The translations under genes and the position numbers were made by a program. Shown piece by piece: positions 9,122 to 18,597 of a stretch of DNA of 64,000 nt. This DNA comes from Kribbella sp. NBC_01245 (lineage in GTDB: Bacteria > Actinomycetota > Actinomycetes > Propionibacteriales > Kribbellaceae): NCBI RefSeq assembly GCF_036226525.1, contig NZ_CP108487.1:2604001-2668000 (forward strand). Reading direction: 5' to 3'. Each line of letters begins with the position of its first letter. Positions within the stretch are counted from its first letter, which is position 1. The notes under the pieces were generated by a model. The model searched no databases. It had not been told where the DNA came from and saw nothing but the letters and a program-made list of their open reading frames with translations.

Positions 9122-10378
9122 TCAGCTCAGGGCGGAACCCTTCTGGTACTCGGACCAGCTGAGGTTCCAGTCGGCCCAGCCGTTGCCCATCTCCATCTTG
9201 CGGTTGGTCCCGGTCACGACGACGGGGTCGCCGCGGGTTGTCTGCTGGAAGTACCAGGCGGCGTCCTGGAGGCTCATGCCGACGCAGCCGTGGCTCACGT
9301 TCGCCGTACCCTGGCTGCCGGTGGACCAGGGCGCGCCGTGCACGAACTCGCCCGAGCTGGTGACGCGTTGCGCGAACTGGACGTCGTGGATGTCGTAGTA
9401 CTCCGGGTCGCCGGGCTGGATGCCGACCGTCCGGGCGTCCATCCGCTTCACCCGGAACTTCTCCATGATCACCTTGGTGCCGCTGCGGGTGGTGAAGCCC
9501 GACTTGCCGGCGGTGATCGGGATGGTGCGGGCGACCTTGCCGTCGATGCGAACGACCATCGTGTGCTTCGGCACGCTCACGTTCGTGACGACCGACTTGC
9601 CGATGTTGAACGTGATCAGGCGGCTGGCCGCGCCCCAGGTGTCGTTCCCCGCGTTGACGCCCTGGATGCCGATGTCGACGGTGACCTTGGTGCCCGACGG
9701 CCAATACGCCTTGGGCCGGTAGTGCACGGTCTTACTGTCCAGCCAGTACCAGCTGCCCTCGACCGGGACCGAGGTCTTCACCGACAGGCGCTTCTCGACG
9801 GCGGCCTTGTCCTTGACGGCCTTGTTCCAGTAGATCTGGATCGGCATCGCGACGCCGACGGTCTCGCCGTTCAGCGGAGCCATCGAGGCCTTCAGCCGGT
9901 TGGCGGCGCTCAACGTCCGGAAGGTGGACTTGACCGTCACGGGCTTGCCGTCGGTGCCGGTCGCCTTGGTCAGCACGGTGTACGTCGTACTGGGCGCGAG
10001 CTTCGGCTCGGACGTCCAATTGGTCTTGGCGTCGTCCAGCTTGCCCTCGACCTCATCGCCATCGCCATCGGTCACCTTGACCGAGTCGATCTTGCCGTCG
10101 GCGGCGCTGACCTGGACCGGCTGGTCAGGCTTGACCGACTTCGCGTTGTTGGGCGGCGTAACGGCGACCTTGGCCGCGCCTGGCTCGGAGCTGCCACCAG
10201 GCGTCTCGGTGCTGCCGGGGGTGGTCGTTGGTGCCGAGCTCGACGGCGTGCCCGTTGGCGACTGGCCACCGGCACCCGGGCTGCCCTCCGTATCACTGCA
10301 GGCAGTGCCCAACAGCGCGACCGCGGCCAGCACTGCCACGACGCGACCGCGTTTCCTCACCGAAACCGAACTCAGCAT
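9122..10378 (-). CDS. YkuD-family L,D-transpeptidase lipoprotein
   Basis: Predicted cell-wall enzyme forming 3-3 (mDAP-mDAP) peptidoglycan cross-links outside the membrane. The 418-residue product begins with a basic signal peptide ending in a lipobox (LLGTACS). A Ser/Thr/Pro/Gly-rich linker, two Ig-like domains and a C-terminal YkuD catalytic domain follow. The active-site motif SHGCVGM contains the nucleophilic Cys. Size and order match mycobacterial LdtMt2-type enzymes. The start at 10378 was chosen because it places the signal peptide correctly and follows a GGGAG element; an ATG 63 nt upstream would add a non-signal extension. It sits between the ctaCDF operon and the qcrB-side pseudogene, with its own terminator. 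Confidence 0.92.
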   Translation of the reverse strand: MLSSVSVRKRGRVVAVLAAVALLGTACSDTEGSPGAGGQSPTGTPSSSAPTTTPGSTETPGGSSEPGAAKVAVTPPNNAKSVKPDQPVQVSAADGKIDSVKVTDGDGDEVEGKLDDAKTNWTSEPKLAPSTTYTVLTKATGTDGKPVTVKSTFRTLSAANRLKASMAPLNGETVGVAMPIQIYWNKAVKDKAAVEKRLSVKTSVPVEGSWYWLDSKTVHYRPKAYWPSGTKVTVDIGIQGVNAGNDTWGAASRLITFNIGKSVVTNVSVPKHTMVVRIDGKVARTIPITAGKSGFTTRSGTKVIMEKFRVKRMDARTVGIQPGDPEYYDIHDVQFAQRVTSSGEFVHGAPWSTGSQGTANVSHGCVGMSLQDAAWYFQQTTRGDPVVVTGTNRKMEMGNGWADWNLSWSEYQKGSALS

Positions 10379-10472
10379 TCCCCGAACTCTCCCCTGTTTA
10401 CTGGACCGTCGCCCAGCGTACCCGGCACCCAGACCAGCCACGAAAAGCCGAAATCAGCCTGTGGATAAAGCC

Positions 10473-10507
10473 GAAGAACCCTGGGCCACAGGGCCGCAGG
10501 GTTCTTC
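10473..10507 (-). terminator. terminator of the ctaCDF operon
   Basis: An 11-bp inverted repeat (GAAGAACCCTG / CAGGGTTCTTC) with a 13-nt GC-rich loop lies about 20 nt beyond the ctaF stop on the minus strand. It separates the oxidase operon from the L,D-transpeptidase gene. Confidence 0.7.
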
Positions 10508-10527
10508 GAAGACAGACAGCAGGTTGA

Positions 10528-10923
10528 TCAGTGCGCGTGGTCGCCGCGGTAGTACTCGAAGATGAAACCGGACAGCGTCAGGATGCCGATTCCGCTGCCG
10601 ATGATGAACAGCCACCAGCCGAAGACGACGCCGAGCACGATCACCGCCAGGGTCAGCCCGCACCACAGCGGCCACCAGGAGTATGGCGGGAAGAAGCCCT
10701 GCTCACCGGCGCCTTCCACGATCTCCGCGTCCTTGCGGTCCTCCGGACGAGCGTCCATCCGCTTGCCGGTGGCGCCGAGGTAGAACGCGACCAGCAGACA
10801 CAGGAAGAACGTCATCACCAGCGCGCTGGTGCCGGTCGGGTCCTTCGACATGAACCAGTAGACAGGCGTCACCAGGACGACGAACGCCGTCAGGATGCCG
10901 AAGAGCCAGGCTTCCGCCTTCAT
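10528..10923 (-). CDS. ctaF: cytochrome c oxidase subunit IV, actinobacterial type
   Basis: Small integral membrane subunit of the aa3 oxidase specific to actinobacteria. The 131-residue product has about four hydrophobic segments, two near the N-terminus and two near the C-terminus, separated by a charged loop (residues ~55-75). It ends in a conserved [15 protein letters not shown] tail. Its ATG overlaps the ctaD stop (ATGA), so it is translationally coupled as the last gene of ctaC-ctaD-ctaF. Confidence 0.93.
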   Translation of the reverse strand: MKAEAWLFGILTAFVVLVTPVYWFMSKDPTGTSALVMTFFLCLLVAFYLGATGKRMDARPEDRKDAEIVEGAGEQGFFPPYSWWPLWCGLTLAVIVLGVVFGWWLFIIGSGIGILTLSGFIFEYYRGDHAH

Positions 10924-12692
10924 GCCTTGTCTCCGTCCACGTTGTCGCGGCCGCCGGCCAACTGTTCGAGATGTTCCGTTCTACCGTCGTCGTCACCCGC
11001 ATCGAGCAGGTTGTCTCGCGCCGCCCCAGTGGCCGGATACTCCGCGAGGGCCAACTCCGGGTGGTGCAGGTCGAACGCCGGGCTCTCCGACCTGATCCGC
11101 GGCAGCCGGATGAAGTTGTGCCGCGGCGGGGGCGAACTGGTCGCCCACTCCAGCGAACGGCCCCAGCCCCACGGGTCGTCGACGTTCACCATCGGCGACT
11201 TGCGCGACTTGTAGACGTTGTAGAAGAACGGCAGCATCGAGACGCCGAGCAGGAAGGCACCGATGCTCGAGACCTGGTTCAGGGTGGTGAAACCCTCTTC
11301 AGCCTTGTACGTCGCGTAGCGCCGCGGCATGCCCTCGACACCGAGCCAGTGCTGCACCAGGAAGGTGGTGTGGAAACCGAGGAACAACAGCCAGAAGTGC
11401 AGCTTTCCGAGCCGCTCGTCCAGCATTCGCCCGGTCATCTTCGGCCACCAGAAGTAGAACCCGGCGAACATCGCGAACACGACCGTGCCGAACACGACGT
11501 AGTGGAAGTGCGCGACCACGAAGTACGAGTCGGACAGCTGGTAGTCCAGGGCGGGCGAGGCCAGGATGATGCCGGTCAGACCACCGAAGAGGAAGGTCGT
11601 CAGGAAGCCGACCGACCACAGCATCGGGGTGTCGAACGACAATGACCCGCCCCACATCGTGCCTATCCAGTTGAAGAACTTCACCCCGGTGGGCACGGCG
11701 ATCAAGAAGGTCATGAACGAGAAGAACGGTAGATTCACCGCTCCTGTCACATACATGTGGTGAGCCCACACCGCCACCGACAGGGCGCCGATCATCAGCG
11801 TCGCGGCGACCAGACCGATGTAACCGAAGATCGGCTTGCGGCTGAACACCGGCAGGATCTCGGTCACGATGCCGAAGAACGGCAGCGCGATGATGTACAC
11901 CTCAGGGTGACCGAAGAACCAGAACAGGTGCTGCCACAGCAGTGGTCCACCATTGGCCGCGTCGAAGACGTGTGCACCGAGTAGTCGGTCCGCCTCCAGC
12001 ATCAGCAGCGCGCCGGCCAGGATCGGGAACGCGATCAGCACCAGGATCGACGTCACCAGGATGTTCCAGGTGAAGATCGACATCCGGAACATGGTCATAC
12101 CCGGCGCACGCATCGTGATGATGGTGGTGACGAAGTTGACCGCACCGAGAATGGTGCCCAGACCGGCCATCCACAGACCCATGATCCACAGGTCGCCACC
12201 GACGCCCGGCGAGCGGACCTCGTTGGACAGCGGGGCGTACGCGAACCAGCCGAAGTCGGCCGCGCCACCCGGGGTGAAAAAGCCGCTGATCGTGATCAGA
12301 CCGCCGAACAGGAACAGCCAGAAGCTGAACATGTTGAGCCGCGGGAACGCGACATCGGGGGCACCGATCTGCAGCGGCATGATCACGTTCGCGAAGCCGA
12401 CGAACAGCGGCGTCGCGAACAGCAGCAGCATGATCGTGCCGTGCATCGTGAAGAGCTGGTTGTAGACCTCTTCGTTCACGATCTGCAGACCCGGCTTGGC
12501 CAGCTCGGCGCGGATCAGCAGCGCCATCACGCCGCCGATCAGGAAGAAGGCGAACGAGGTCAGCAGGTACAGGTGACCGATCAGCTTGTGATCGGTCGTC
12601 GTCAGCCACTTGACCGCGATCTGTCCCTTGCTCCGGCGGCGCGGCACGGCACCGACGGCCGGGATCGCGCTCCGCTCGGCGAAGTCGGTCAC
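10920..12692 (-). CDS. ctaD: cytochrome c oxidase subunit I (aa3-type)
   Basis: Catalytic heme a/a3-CuB subunit that reduces O2 and pumps protons. At 590 residues it has twelve predicted membrane helices. Visible signatures are GHPEVYI, with the His-Tyr pair of the binuclear centre, WAHHMYVTG for the CuB histidines, and the heme-ligand helix [11 protein letters not shown]. The N-terminus carries a basic cytoplasmic lead ([19 protein letters not shown]). The start is GTG and overlaps the ctaC stop as GTGA, indicating coupling. The C-terminal tail of about 70 polar residues is usual for actinobacterial CtaD. Confidence 0.97.
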   Translation of the reverse strand: MTDFAERSAIPAVGAVPRRRSKGQIAVKWLTTTDHKLIGHLYLLTSFAFFLIGGVMALLIRAELAKPGLQIVNEEVYNQLFTMHGTIMLLLFATPLFVGFANVIMPLQIGAPDVAFPRLNMFSFWLFLFGGLITISGFFTPGGAADFGWFAYAPLSNEVRSPGVGGDLWIMGLWMAGLGTILGAVNFVTTIITMRAPGMTMFRMSIFTWNILVTSILVLIAFPILAGALLMLEADRLLGAHVFDAANGGPLLWQHLFWFFGHPEVYIIALPFFGIVTEILPVFSRKPIFGYIGLVAATLMIGALSVAVWAHHMYVTGAVNLPFFSFMTFLIAVPTGVKFFNWIGTMWGGSLSFDTPMLWSVGFLTTFLFGGLTGIILASPALDYQLSDSYFVVAHFHYVVFGTVVFAMFAGFYFWWPKMTGRMLDERLGKLHFWLLFLGFHTTFLVQHWLGVEGMPRRYATYKAEEGFTTLNQVSSIGAFLLGVSMLPFFYNVYKSRKSPMVNVDDPWGWGRSLEWATSSPPPRHNFIRLPRIRSESPAFDLHHPELALAEYPATGAARDNLLDAGDDDGRTEHLEQLAGGRDNVDGDKA

Positions 12693-13537
12693 TTCTCGCC
12701 TCCGTGCTCTTGTGCGTGCTCACCGTTCGGGATGGTGTTCGCGTCCTGGCCGCCGGTCGCGGCGCCGGTCTGGCCCTTCGCGGCCAGCTGCAGCAGGTGC
12801 GCGTCGTACTCGGCGCGGGTGACCACGCGGACGTTGAAGGTCATCCGGGTGTGGTACAGACCGCACAGCTCCGCGCACTTACCCGCGAACGTGCCGGTCT
12901 TGGTCGGCGTCAGCTCGAACGAGCTGGCCCGGCCCGGGATGATGTCGCGCTTGAAGTAGAAGGAGGGCACCCAGAACGAGTGGATGACGTCCGGCGAGCT
13001 CAGGTCGAAGCGGACCGACTCGTTCACCGGCAGCCACAGCTCGGCGGGCTTGGCGAAGGATCCGGTCTCCCAGACACCCTTCTCGCTCTCGCCCTCGACC
13101 TGCTCGTCGTAGTTGAAGACCCACTGCCACTGGAAACCGACCACCTTGACGGTGTGGTCCGGGGTGGCCGACATCTCGTCGATCTTGTTGCCGTTCTCGA
13201 TCGTGTAGAAGAACAGCGCGCCGATGATGGCGAACGGGGCCAGCGTGTACAACGCCTCCAGGGGCAGGTTGTACCTGACCTGGCGGGGCGCGTCCTCGTT
13301 ACGCCGCCGGTACCGGACCACGACGTACAGCATCAGGCCCCAAACGGCGAAGCCGATGATGAGCGCGGCGATCCACGCCCCCATCCACAGACTGTGCATG
13401 TACTCGGTCCGGTCCGAGGCGCCCTCGGGCAGGCCTAGCCGCTTCCACTGCTCAGTGGTCTCGGCGGAACAACCGGTTGCCAGGAGCAATCCTGCGGCAC
13501 TGATGGCCGCTACTCCCAGGCGTCTCTTCGAACCCAC
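12689..13537 (-). CDS. ctaC: cytochrome c oxidase subunit II (CuA subunit, lipoprotein)
   Basis: Electron-entry subunit of the aa3 oxidase. The 282-residue product has a signal peptide with a lipobox (LLATGC), two membrane helices near residues 45-115 and a cupredoxin domain. The CuA site [12 protein letters not shown] has both Cys residues plus the His and Met. The GTG start at 13537 is supported by a purine-rich GGGAAAGG site and by the resulting lipoprotein signal. The frame stays open far upstream but that part is antisense to the divergent cysteine desulfurase and is not real. First gene of ctaC-ctaD-ctaF. Confidence 0.95.
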   Translation of the reverse strand: MGSKRRLGVAAISAAGLLLATGCSAETTEQWKRLGLPEGASDRTEYMHSLWMGAWIAALIIGFAVWGLMLYVVVRYRRRNEDAPRQVRYNLPLEALYTLAPFAIIGALFFYTIENGNKIDEMSATPDHTVKVVGFQWQWVFNYDEQVEGESEKGVWETGSFAKPAELWLPVNESVRFDLSSPDVIHSFWVPSFYFKRDIIPGRASSFELTPTKTGTFAGKCAELCGLYHTRMTFNVRVVTRAEYDAHLLQLAAKGQTGAATGGQDANTIPNGEHAQEHGGEK

Positions 13538-13642
13538 GGGGCGCCTTTCCCTTCCCAGGTGAGACTGACGACAGAACACTACTGGACAGGTATCCCCGAA
13601 CTGCGCACAGGTAGGGCTTACTCGGTGAGTAAGTTGGGCAGT

Positions 13643-14770
13643 GTGACCAACCGCTCGTATCTGGACGCCGCTTCGTCGGAATCCCTGCATCCGGCCGCAC
13701 GCGAGATTCTGCTGTCCGCGCTGGACTCCGGCTGGGCGGATCCGGCCCGCCTGCATCACGAGGGGCGGACCGCCCGGCTGCTGTGGGACAACGCCCGCGA
13801 AGTGGTCGCGGAGGCCGTCGGCTGCCGTCCCGACGAGCTGTTCTTCACGTCTTCCGGCACCACGGCCATCCACACCGGAGTGACCGCCGCGGCCGCCGCG
13901 CGTCGCCGTACCGGTGATCGCGTGGTGCACGGCGCGGTCGAGCATTCGGCGGTGCTGCACGCCGCGGCCGTGGCGGGGCAGCCGATCGAGGTCGGCGTCG
14001 ACATCCTCGGCCGCATCGACCTTTCGGCGTACGGCGATGCTGTGGCGCAGCCCGGCGTGGCGCTGGCCGCCCTGCAATCGGCCAACCACGAGGTGGGTAC
14101 GCGGCAGCCTGTCGCGTTGGTCGCGGAGGCGTGCGCTTTCGCGGGTGTACCACTGCTGGTCGACGCGGCGGCCACGCTCGGTCACGAGGAGGTGCCGTCC
14201 GGGTGGTCGTTGCTGGCGGCAAGCGCTCACAAGTGGGGTGGACCGGCCGGTGTCGGCGTGCTCGCCGTGCGCAAGGGCGTGCGTCTGCTCCCCCGCTGGC
14301 CGTTGGAGGAACGCGAGCAAGGCCTCGCGCCCGGCCACCCGAACATCCCGGCCGTGCTGGCAGCCGCCGCCGCGCTGCAGGCCCGTCGTACCGAGGCTGC
14401 GGCGTTGGACGGCTCGCACCGGGCGTGGATCGCTTCGTTGCGTCAACGGCTCCTGGCCGACGTACCGGATGTAGAGGTGGTCGGTGATCCCGACGACCGG
14501 TTGCCGCACATCCTGACGTTCTCCTGCCTGTACGTCGACGGGGAGACGCTTGTGACCGCGCTGGACGCCGAGGGCTTCGCCGTGTCGAGCGGCTCGGCCT
14601 GTACGGCGAGCACGTTGCGGCCGTCGCACGTCCTGGCGGCGATGGGCGTGCTTACGCATGGCAATGTGCGGGTCTCGCTGGGGCGCGATACGACGTACGA
14701 CGAGGTGGACCGGTTCGCGCAGGTGGTGCCGAAGATCGTGCGGGACATCCGGGCGCAGGTGGGGCTATGA
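13643..14770 (+). CDS. class V aminotransferase, cysteine desulfurase
   Basis: PLP enzyme expected to convert cysteine to alanine and enzyme-bound persulfide. The protein is 375 residues. The PLP lysine lies in ASAHKWGGP and the persulfide Cys in SSGSACTAS near the C-terminus, the class I (IscS/NifS-like) pattern. The GTG at 13643 starts just before the conserved NRSYLDAAS; an in-frame GTG at 13625 is an alternative. The gene overlaps the following tusA-like gene by 4 bp (ATGA), so sulfur is probably handed from one product to the other. No iscU or suf gene adjoins, which argues for a thiolation or sulfur-trafficking role rather than general Fe-S assembly. It is divergent from ctaC. Confidence 0.88.
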   Translation: MTNRSYLDAASSESLHPAAREILLSALDSGWADPARLHHEGRTARLLWDNAREVVAEAVGCRPDELFFTSSGTTAIHTGVTAAAAARRRTGDRVVHGAVEHSAVLHAAAVAGQPIEVGVDILGRIDLSAYGDAVAQPGVALAALQSANHEVGTRQPVALVAEACAFAGVPLLVDAAATLGHEEVPSGWSLLAASAHKWGGPAGVGVLAVRKGVRLLPRWPLEEREQGLAPGHPNIPAVLAAAAALQARRTEAAALDGSHRAWIASLRQRLLADVPDVEVVGDPDDRLPHILTFSCLYVDGETLVTALDAEGFAVSSGSACTASTLRPSHVLAAMGVLTHGNVRVSLGRDTTYDEVDRFAQVVPKIVRDIRAQVGL

Positions 14771-14985
14771 CGGCTGACTTGGAGTTGGATTGCCGTGGCA
14801 TGTTGTGCCCGTTGCCGGTGATCATGCTGGCCAAACGTCTTCCGGAAGTCGCCGTCGGCGAGACGGTCGCGGTGCTCGCGGACGACCCGGCCGCGGCGGT
14901 GGACATCCCCGCCTGGTGCCGCATGCGGTCGCAGGAGCTGGTCCTGGCCGACGGCGAGCTCTATTTGGTCCGGCGGCTTTCCTGA
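14767..14985 (+). CDS. TusA-family sulfurtransferase
   Basis: A 72-residue single-domain TusA/SirA-fold protein with the diagnostic motif GMLCPLPV near residue 11, where the first Cys of CPxP carries the persulfide. It lacks a signal peptide and is cytosolic. The start overlaps the desulfurase stop, so it is the natural sulfur acceptor of that enzyme. The final target (tRNA, cofactor or other protein) cannot be told from the window. Confidence 0.88.
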   Translation: MTADLELDCRGMLCPLPVIMLAKRLPEVAVGETVAVLADDPAAAVDIPAWCRMRSQELVLADGELYLVRRLS

Positions 14986-14986
14986 C

Positions 14987-14999
14987 TACTGTCGGGTAG
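14987..14999 (+). promoter_or_regulatory. leaderless promoter of the sirtuin gene
   Basis: TACTGT fits the TANNNT -10 pattern and is followed by exactly 7 nt before the ATG at 15000. No ribosome binding site is present. Transcription would start at or next to the A of the start codon. Confidence 0.5.
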
Positions 15000-15737
15000 A
15001 TGGACGCATACGAGCTGGTCGCCAAGGCGCAACGGATCACCGTCCTGACCGGAGCGGGTATCTCGACGGAGTCGGGTATCCCGGACTTCCGCGGTCCGCA
15101 AGGCTTGTGGACCACCCAGCCGGCCGCGCAGGCCATCTTCGACATCGACAGCTACCTGGCCGATCCGGCCGTCCGGATCCAGGCCTGGAAACAGCGCCTC
15201 ATCACCCAGCCGTGGACCGTCGAGCCGAACGCCGGCCACCACGCCCTCGTCGAGCTGGAACGCCAGAACCGGCTGTGCGCCATCGTCACGCAGAACATTG
15301 ACGGGCTGCACCAGAAGGCTGGCTCTTCCCCCAGCCTCGTGCACGAGCTCCACGGGACCGCGCTGAACGTCGTCTGCATGAGCTGCGACCGCCGCCTCCC
15401 GATGGCCGAGCTGCTGCCGCGGTTGGAGGCGGGCGAGGACGACCCGCCCTGCGAGCTCTGCGGCGGCATCCTCAAATCGGCAACGGTGTCGTTCGGCCAG
15501 TCACTCGATCCCGACGTGATGGACGCAGCACTCGACGCGGCCCGCGACTGCGACCTCTTCATGGCCATCGGTACGTCGCTACAGGTCTACCCGGCAGCCG
15601 GCCTCTGCGACGTGGCCCAAGGACTCGGCGCCCGCCTGATCATCATCAACGCCGAACCCACCCCGTACGACGCAGCCGCCGACGCCCTCGACCACTCCCC
15701 CATCGGCCAGGTCCTGCCGGGCCTGGTCTCCGTTTAA
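15000..15737 (+). CDS. Sir2-family NAD-dependent protein deacylase
   Basis: A 245-residue sirtuin that removes acyl groups from lysines using NAD+. Visible motifs, in order, are the NAD-binding GAGISTESGIPDFRG (residues ~18-32), TQNIDGLHQKAG with ELHGTAL bearing the catalytic His, two Cys pairs for structural zinc (CMSC and CELC), and SFGQSL. It could be class III or a bacterial class; the substrate preference cannot be read here. It follows tusA by 14 nt, probably from its own leaderless promoter, and precedes a GNAT acetyltransferase by 42 bp, which makes a regulatory acylation pair conceivable but unproven. Confidence 0.92.
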   Translation: MDAYELVAKAQRITVLTGAGISTESGIPDFRGPQGLWTTQPAAQAIFDIDSYLADPAVRIQAWKQRLITQPWTVEPNAGHHALVELERQNRLCAIVTQNIDGLHQKAGSSPSLVHELHGTALNVVCMSCDRRLPMAELLPRLEAGEDDPPCELCGGILKSATVSFGQSLDPDVMDAALDAARDCDLFMAIGTSLQVYPAAGLCDVAQGLGARLIIINAEPTPYDAAADALDHSPIGQVLPGLVSV

Positions 15738-15779
15738 TCGAGTCGCCTTCCGGGTGAGGGTCGGGCAGACTCACGGATC

Positions 15780-16325
15780 GTGACGGATTTCGCAACCAAG
15801 CCGACGCTGGTCGGCGAGAAGGTGACGCTCCGCGTTCTCACCGAAGACGACTTCGAGCCGATGTGGGCCGCCTTCCAGGACCCCGAAGTGATGCGCCTGA
15901 CCGGCAGTCATACTGAGATCACGGCTGAAACCGCGCGGGAGTGGCTACGGACTCGCGCCGACCAGCCCGACCGCCTGGACCTGGCGATCGTCGACAACGA
16001 GACCGGGCTGTGCGTTGGCGAGGCTGTTCTGAATGAGTGGGACTCGGATAACGAGTCCTGCAGCTTCCGCATCCTCATCGGCCCGACCGGCCGTGGCCGC
16101 GGTCTCGGCACCGAGGCGACCCGCCTGATCGTCGGCTACGGCTTCGAAAAGCTCGGCCTGCACCGAATCAGCCTCGAGGTCTACGCCTTCAACCCCCGAG
16201 CACGCCGAGCCTACGAAAAGGCCGGCTTCGTCCCCGAAGGCACCATGCGCCACGCCCTCCTCTGGAACGGCGAACGCATCGACGCCACCCTAATGTCCAT
16301 CCTCGCCCCCGACTGGCCCGCCTAG
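15780..16325 (+). CDS. GNAT acetyltransferase, RimJ/RimL type
   Basis: A 181-residue single GNAT domain. It has the RimJ/RimL-like start (VTLRVLTEDDFEPMW), the acetyl-CoA pyrophosphate loop GRGRGLGTEA (about residue 100) and the terminal GLHRISLEVYAFNPRARRAYEKAGF block. The likely reaction is acetyl transfer to a protein N-terminus or small molecule; the substrate is unknown. The GTG start is preceded by a CAGACT -10-like element 8 nt upstream and no clear ribosome site, so it may be leaderless. It is the last ordinary gene before the repeat-rich region. Confidence 0.88.
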   Translation: MTDFATKPTLVGEKVTLRVLTEDDFEPMWAAFQDPEVMRLTGSHTEITAETAREWLRTRADQPDRLDLAIVDNETGLCVGEAVLNEWDSDNESCSFRILIGPTGRGRGLGTEATRLIVGYGFEKLGLHRISLEVYAFNPRARRAYEKAGFVPEGTMRHALLWNGERIDATLMSILAPDWPA

Positions 16326-16369
16326 TTCGCCCGCCTCGGTGTCAACCTTTGGGCCTGGTTTTCGGTGGG

Positions 16370-16508
16370 CACCCGTCCCCCTGAGTTCTTCCGAATTGTC
16401 AGGCGAACCCGGGCCGCGTCAAGGGCTCCATCACCTAACGGTGACGCTAACGCGCCCTTGACCCGACCCGGCTCCACCAAAGGCAGCGGGCTATCAGGGG
16501 GACGGGTG
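16370..16508. repeat. 139-bp imperfect palindromic element, copy A
   Basis: The ends are inverted copies of each other (CACCCGTCCCCCTGA at left, TCAGGGGGACGGGTG at right). Inside is a second dyad, GGGCCGCGTCAAGGGC against GCCCTTGACCCGACCC (two mismatches). A closely similar copy lies at 19373-19511 in the opposite orientation, with homology running about 20 bp past the outer end. It has no coding capacity. The structure resembles a small non-autonomous mobile element or a REP/BIME-like sequence. Confidence 0.8.
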
Positions 16509-16534
16509 AGGCCTGCCCGATTGCTACACCTGGT

Positions 16535-16810
16535 GCCGTTCACGACTGGCCAGGTCATGCCGTTCACGAATGGCCGAGTGGTGCCGTTCACCGCCGGCCG
16601 AGTGGCGCCGGTCACGGACGGCCGAGTGGCGCCGGTCACGGACGGCCGAGTGGCGCCGGTCACGGACGGCCGAGTGGCGCCGGTCACGGACGGCCGAGTG
16701 GTGCCGTAGTCGGATGGCGAGCGGTGCCGTTCGCGGATGGCCAGCTGATGCCATTCACGGGTGGCCGGACGATACCGCTCGCGGATGGCCGAGTGGTGCC
16801 GTTCGCTGGC
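16535..16810. repeat. 24-bp tandem repeat array (left)
   Basis: At least eleven units with period 24 begin around GCCGTTCACGAATGGCCGAG. The three units at 16607-16678 are identical, the next differs by one base, and flanking units are diverged. Fading copies continue to about 16945. The period keeps reading frames open, so short open frames here are artefacts. There is no constant-repeat/variable-spacer structure. The same unit in reverse complement forms a short array at 19236-19307. Confidence 0.85.
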
Positions 16811-16997
16811 GAGTCCTGCCCTGCTCAGATAGCGCGTGGTGCCTTCGCCGATAGCGTGTGGTGCGTTCGCGGATGGCGCGTGGTGCGTTCGCGGAAGGCG
16901 AGGCGTGCCGTCGCGGATGGCCGGGCGGTTCCCTCTCGGATGGCGCGTTTCGTCGCGGAATGTTCTCGCCTGGCGATGGGTAGCCACCGTGCGGGCG

Positions 16998-17042
16998 GGT
17001 TCCCACCTCGGAATGGCGGTTTCGAGGGGTCGTTGCAACACC
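16998..17042 (+). repeat. left terminal inverted repeat of IS30-like element
   Basis: Matches the reverse complement of 18598-18642 at most positions, best at the inner GTTGCAACACC and in the CGGA-TGGCGG block. Confidence 0.75.
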
Positions 17043-17052
17043 GGGTTGGTTT

Positions 17053-18579
17053 CTAGGTGGTGAGTAGATCACGTAGGCGTTCGGCTGGGGTGTCCCAGTC
17101 GAGCGTTTTGCGTGGTCGCCCGTTGAGTTCTTGGGCGACGTGTTCGAGGTCTTCGGGTCCGTGGATGCTCAGGTCGGTGCCCTTGGGGAAGTACTGGCGC
17201 AGTAGTCCGTTGGTGTTTTCGTTGGTGCCGCGCTGCCAGGGGGAGTGCGGGTCGCAGAAGTAGACGGCCATGTCGGTGGCGATGGAGAACTGTTTGTGTT
17301 TGGCCATTTCGCAGCCCTGGTCCCAGGTCAGCGAGCCGCGCAGATGGCCGGGCAGGGTTTTCATCGTCGCGATGAGACCGTCGCGGACCTGTTCGGCGTC
17401 GTGGCCGCCGGGCAGGTGGACCAGCATCGTGTAGCGGGTGGTGCGTTCGACCAGGGTGGCGATCGCGGACCGGTTGTTCTCGCCCATGATCAGGTCGCCT
17501 TCCCAGTGGCCGGGAACCGCGCGATCGTCGGCCTCGGCGGGCCGCTCGGAGATCATGATCATCTCCTCGACGAACCGGTGCTGGCGCTGGCCGGGCTGGC
17601 GTTGTGGTTTGCGGCGGGTCCGTCCGGTGCGCAGCGCGGTCTGGACTTCGCGTTTGAGGCCGCCGCGGGCCTGGAAGTAGAGCGCCTTGTAGATCGTCTC
17701 GTGGCTCACGCGCATGCTCTCGTCGTCGGGGAAGTCCTTGACGAGCCTGTTCGAAATCTGCTCCGGCGACAACTTCCGCTCCAGACCCAGCTCGACCTGC
17801 TCACGCAACGCGGGATCGGTGACCAGCTTTGAGGTCTTGGGCCGGGCCCTGGCGGCCGCAGCGTCGCGGTGGGCCTGGTGGGGCAGGTAGGTTCCTTCAA
17901 CACTGTGGGCGCGGATCTCACGAGAGACTGTGGACTTGTCCTTGCCGATGCCGGCCGCGATCGCGGTCAAGGTGAGTTTGTTGACCCGCCCATCGGCGAT
18001 CGCCAGCCGCTGGTCCAGGCACAGGTAACGGTCGCTGATCACCGCGTCAGCTGATGGGGTCATGGAAGTGGAGTATCGGGTTGTGGTGCCGTAGTCCACG
18101 ACCCGCCCATCGGGATAGACCCGCGTGTTGCCCACCCTGCGGACCCCGTGATGCCAGTCCCGCGCAGTACCCGGATGCACGCCCACCTCCTTGGCTGCGC
18201 GCGTGATGGACCAGCCCGCCTCCAGCAACTCCTCGAGGCGGACCCTGGCCTGGGTCTTGCGTTTCACGGCCCGCACCGCGGGAACCAGCCCGGCCACGAC
18301 AAGGATCCGCCGGGCAGTGTCATGCCTCAACCCGCAGGCCGAACCCGCGCCAGTGATGTTCCCCGATTCCTTGAACACCGCGATGACCTGCTCCCGCAAC
18401 GCATCAGTGATCACCGTGCGCGGACGCGAACCACGGCCACGAGCCCGCAAGATCTCATAGCCACGACCACGCCCGATCCCCAACGACTCACACGCAGCCG
18501 CTACCCCGACCCCCGAATCCACCAGCCGCAACAAGGCAGCACCGTGACGCTCGTTGTCCTCCACAAACGACATAACCAT
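17053..18579 (-). CDS. IS30-family transposase
   Basis: A 508-residue DDE transposase, longer than classical IS30 (~383) because of an extended N-terminus. The N-terminal half carries two helix-turn-helix regions, one of them a Helix_turn_helix_38-like segment (DQRLAIADGRVNKLTLTAIA). The C-terminal rve-type catalytic domain shows all three acidic residues: first Asp in HWEGDLIMG, second in LTWDQGCEMAKH, Glu in RGTNENTNGLLRQYFPKG. Of the clustered starts, the ATG at 18579 was chosen for its 5-nt spacing from GAGGAG. The frame is intact, so the element may be active. Confidence 0.93.
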   Translation of the reverse strand: MVMSFVEDNERHGAALLRLVDSGVGVAAACESLGIGRGRGYEILRARGRGSRPRTVITDALREQVIAVFKESGNITGAGSACGLRHDTARRILVVAGLVPAVRAVKRKTQARVRLEELLEAGWSITRAAKEVGVHPGTARDWHHGVRRVGNTRVYPDGRVVDYGTTTRYSTSMTPSADAVISDRYLCLDQRLAIADGRVNKLTLTAIAAGIGKDKSTVSREIRAHSVEGTYLPHQAHRDAAAARARPKTSKLVTDPALREQVELGLERKLSPEQISNRLVKDFPDDESMRVSHETIYKALYFQARGGLKREVQTALRTGRTRRKPQRQPGQRQHRFVEEMIMISERPAEADDRAVPGHWEGDLIMGENNRSAIATLVERTTRYTMLVHLPGGHDAEQVRDGLIATMKTLPGHLRGSLTWDQGCEMAKHKQFSIATDMAVYFCDPHSPWQRGTNENTNGLLRQYFPKGTDLSIHGPEDLEHVAQELNGRPRKTLDWDTPAERLRDLLTT

Positions 18580-18597
18580 CACAACTCCTCAAATCGA

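Noticed and set aside
12689..14659. A 656-codon version of ctaC extending antisense over the cysteine desulfurase gene.
   Set aside because: The GTG at 13537 gives the lipoprotein signal and normal CtaC length, and the extension covers an intact gene on the other strand.
16535..16810. CRISPR array suggested by regular 24-bp periodicity.
   Set aside because: Units are contiguous with no unique spacers, several are identical end to end, and no cas gene is present. The same reasoning excludes 37725-37955, 38914-39021 and 55197-55316.
16365..17063. Several overlapping open frames of 70-240 codons across the repeat region.
   Set aside because: They are produced by in-phase tandem repeats and read as low-complexity peptides in both directions, without ribosome sites or homology.
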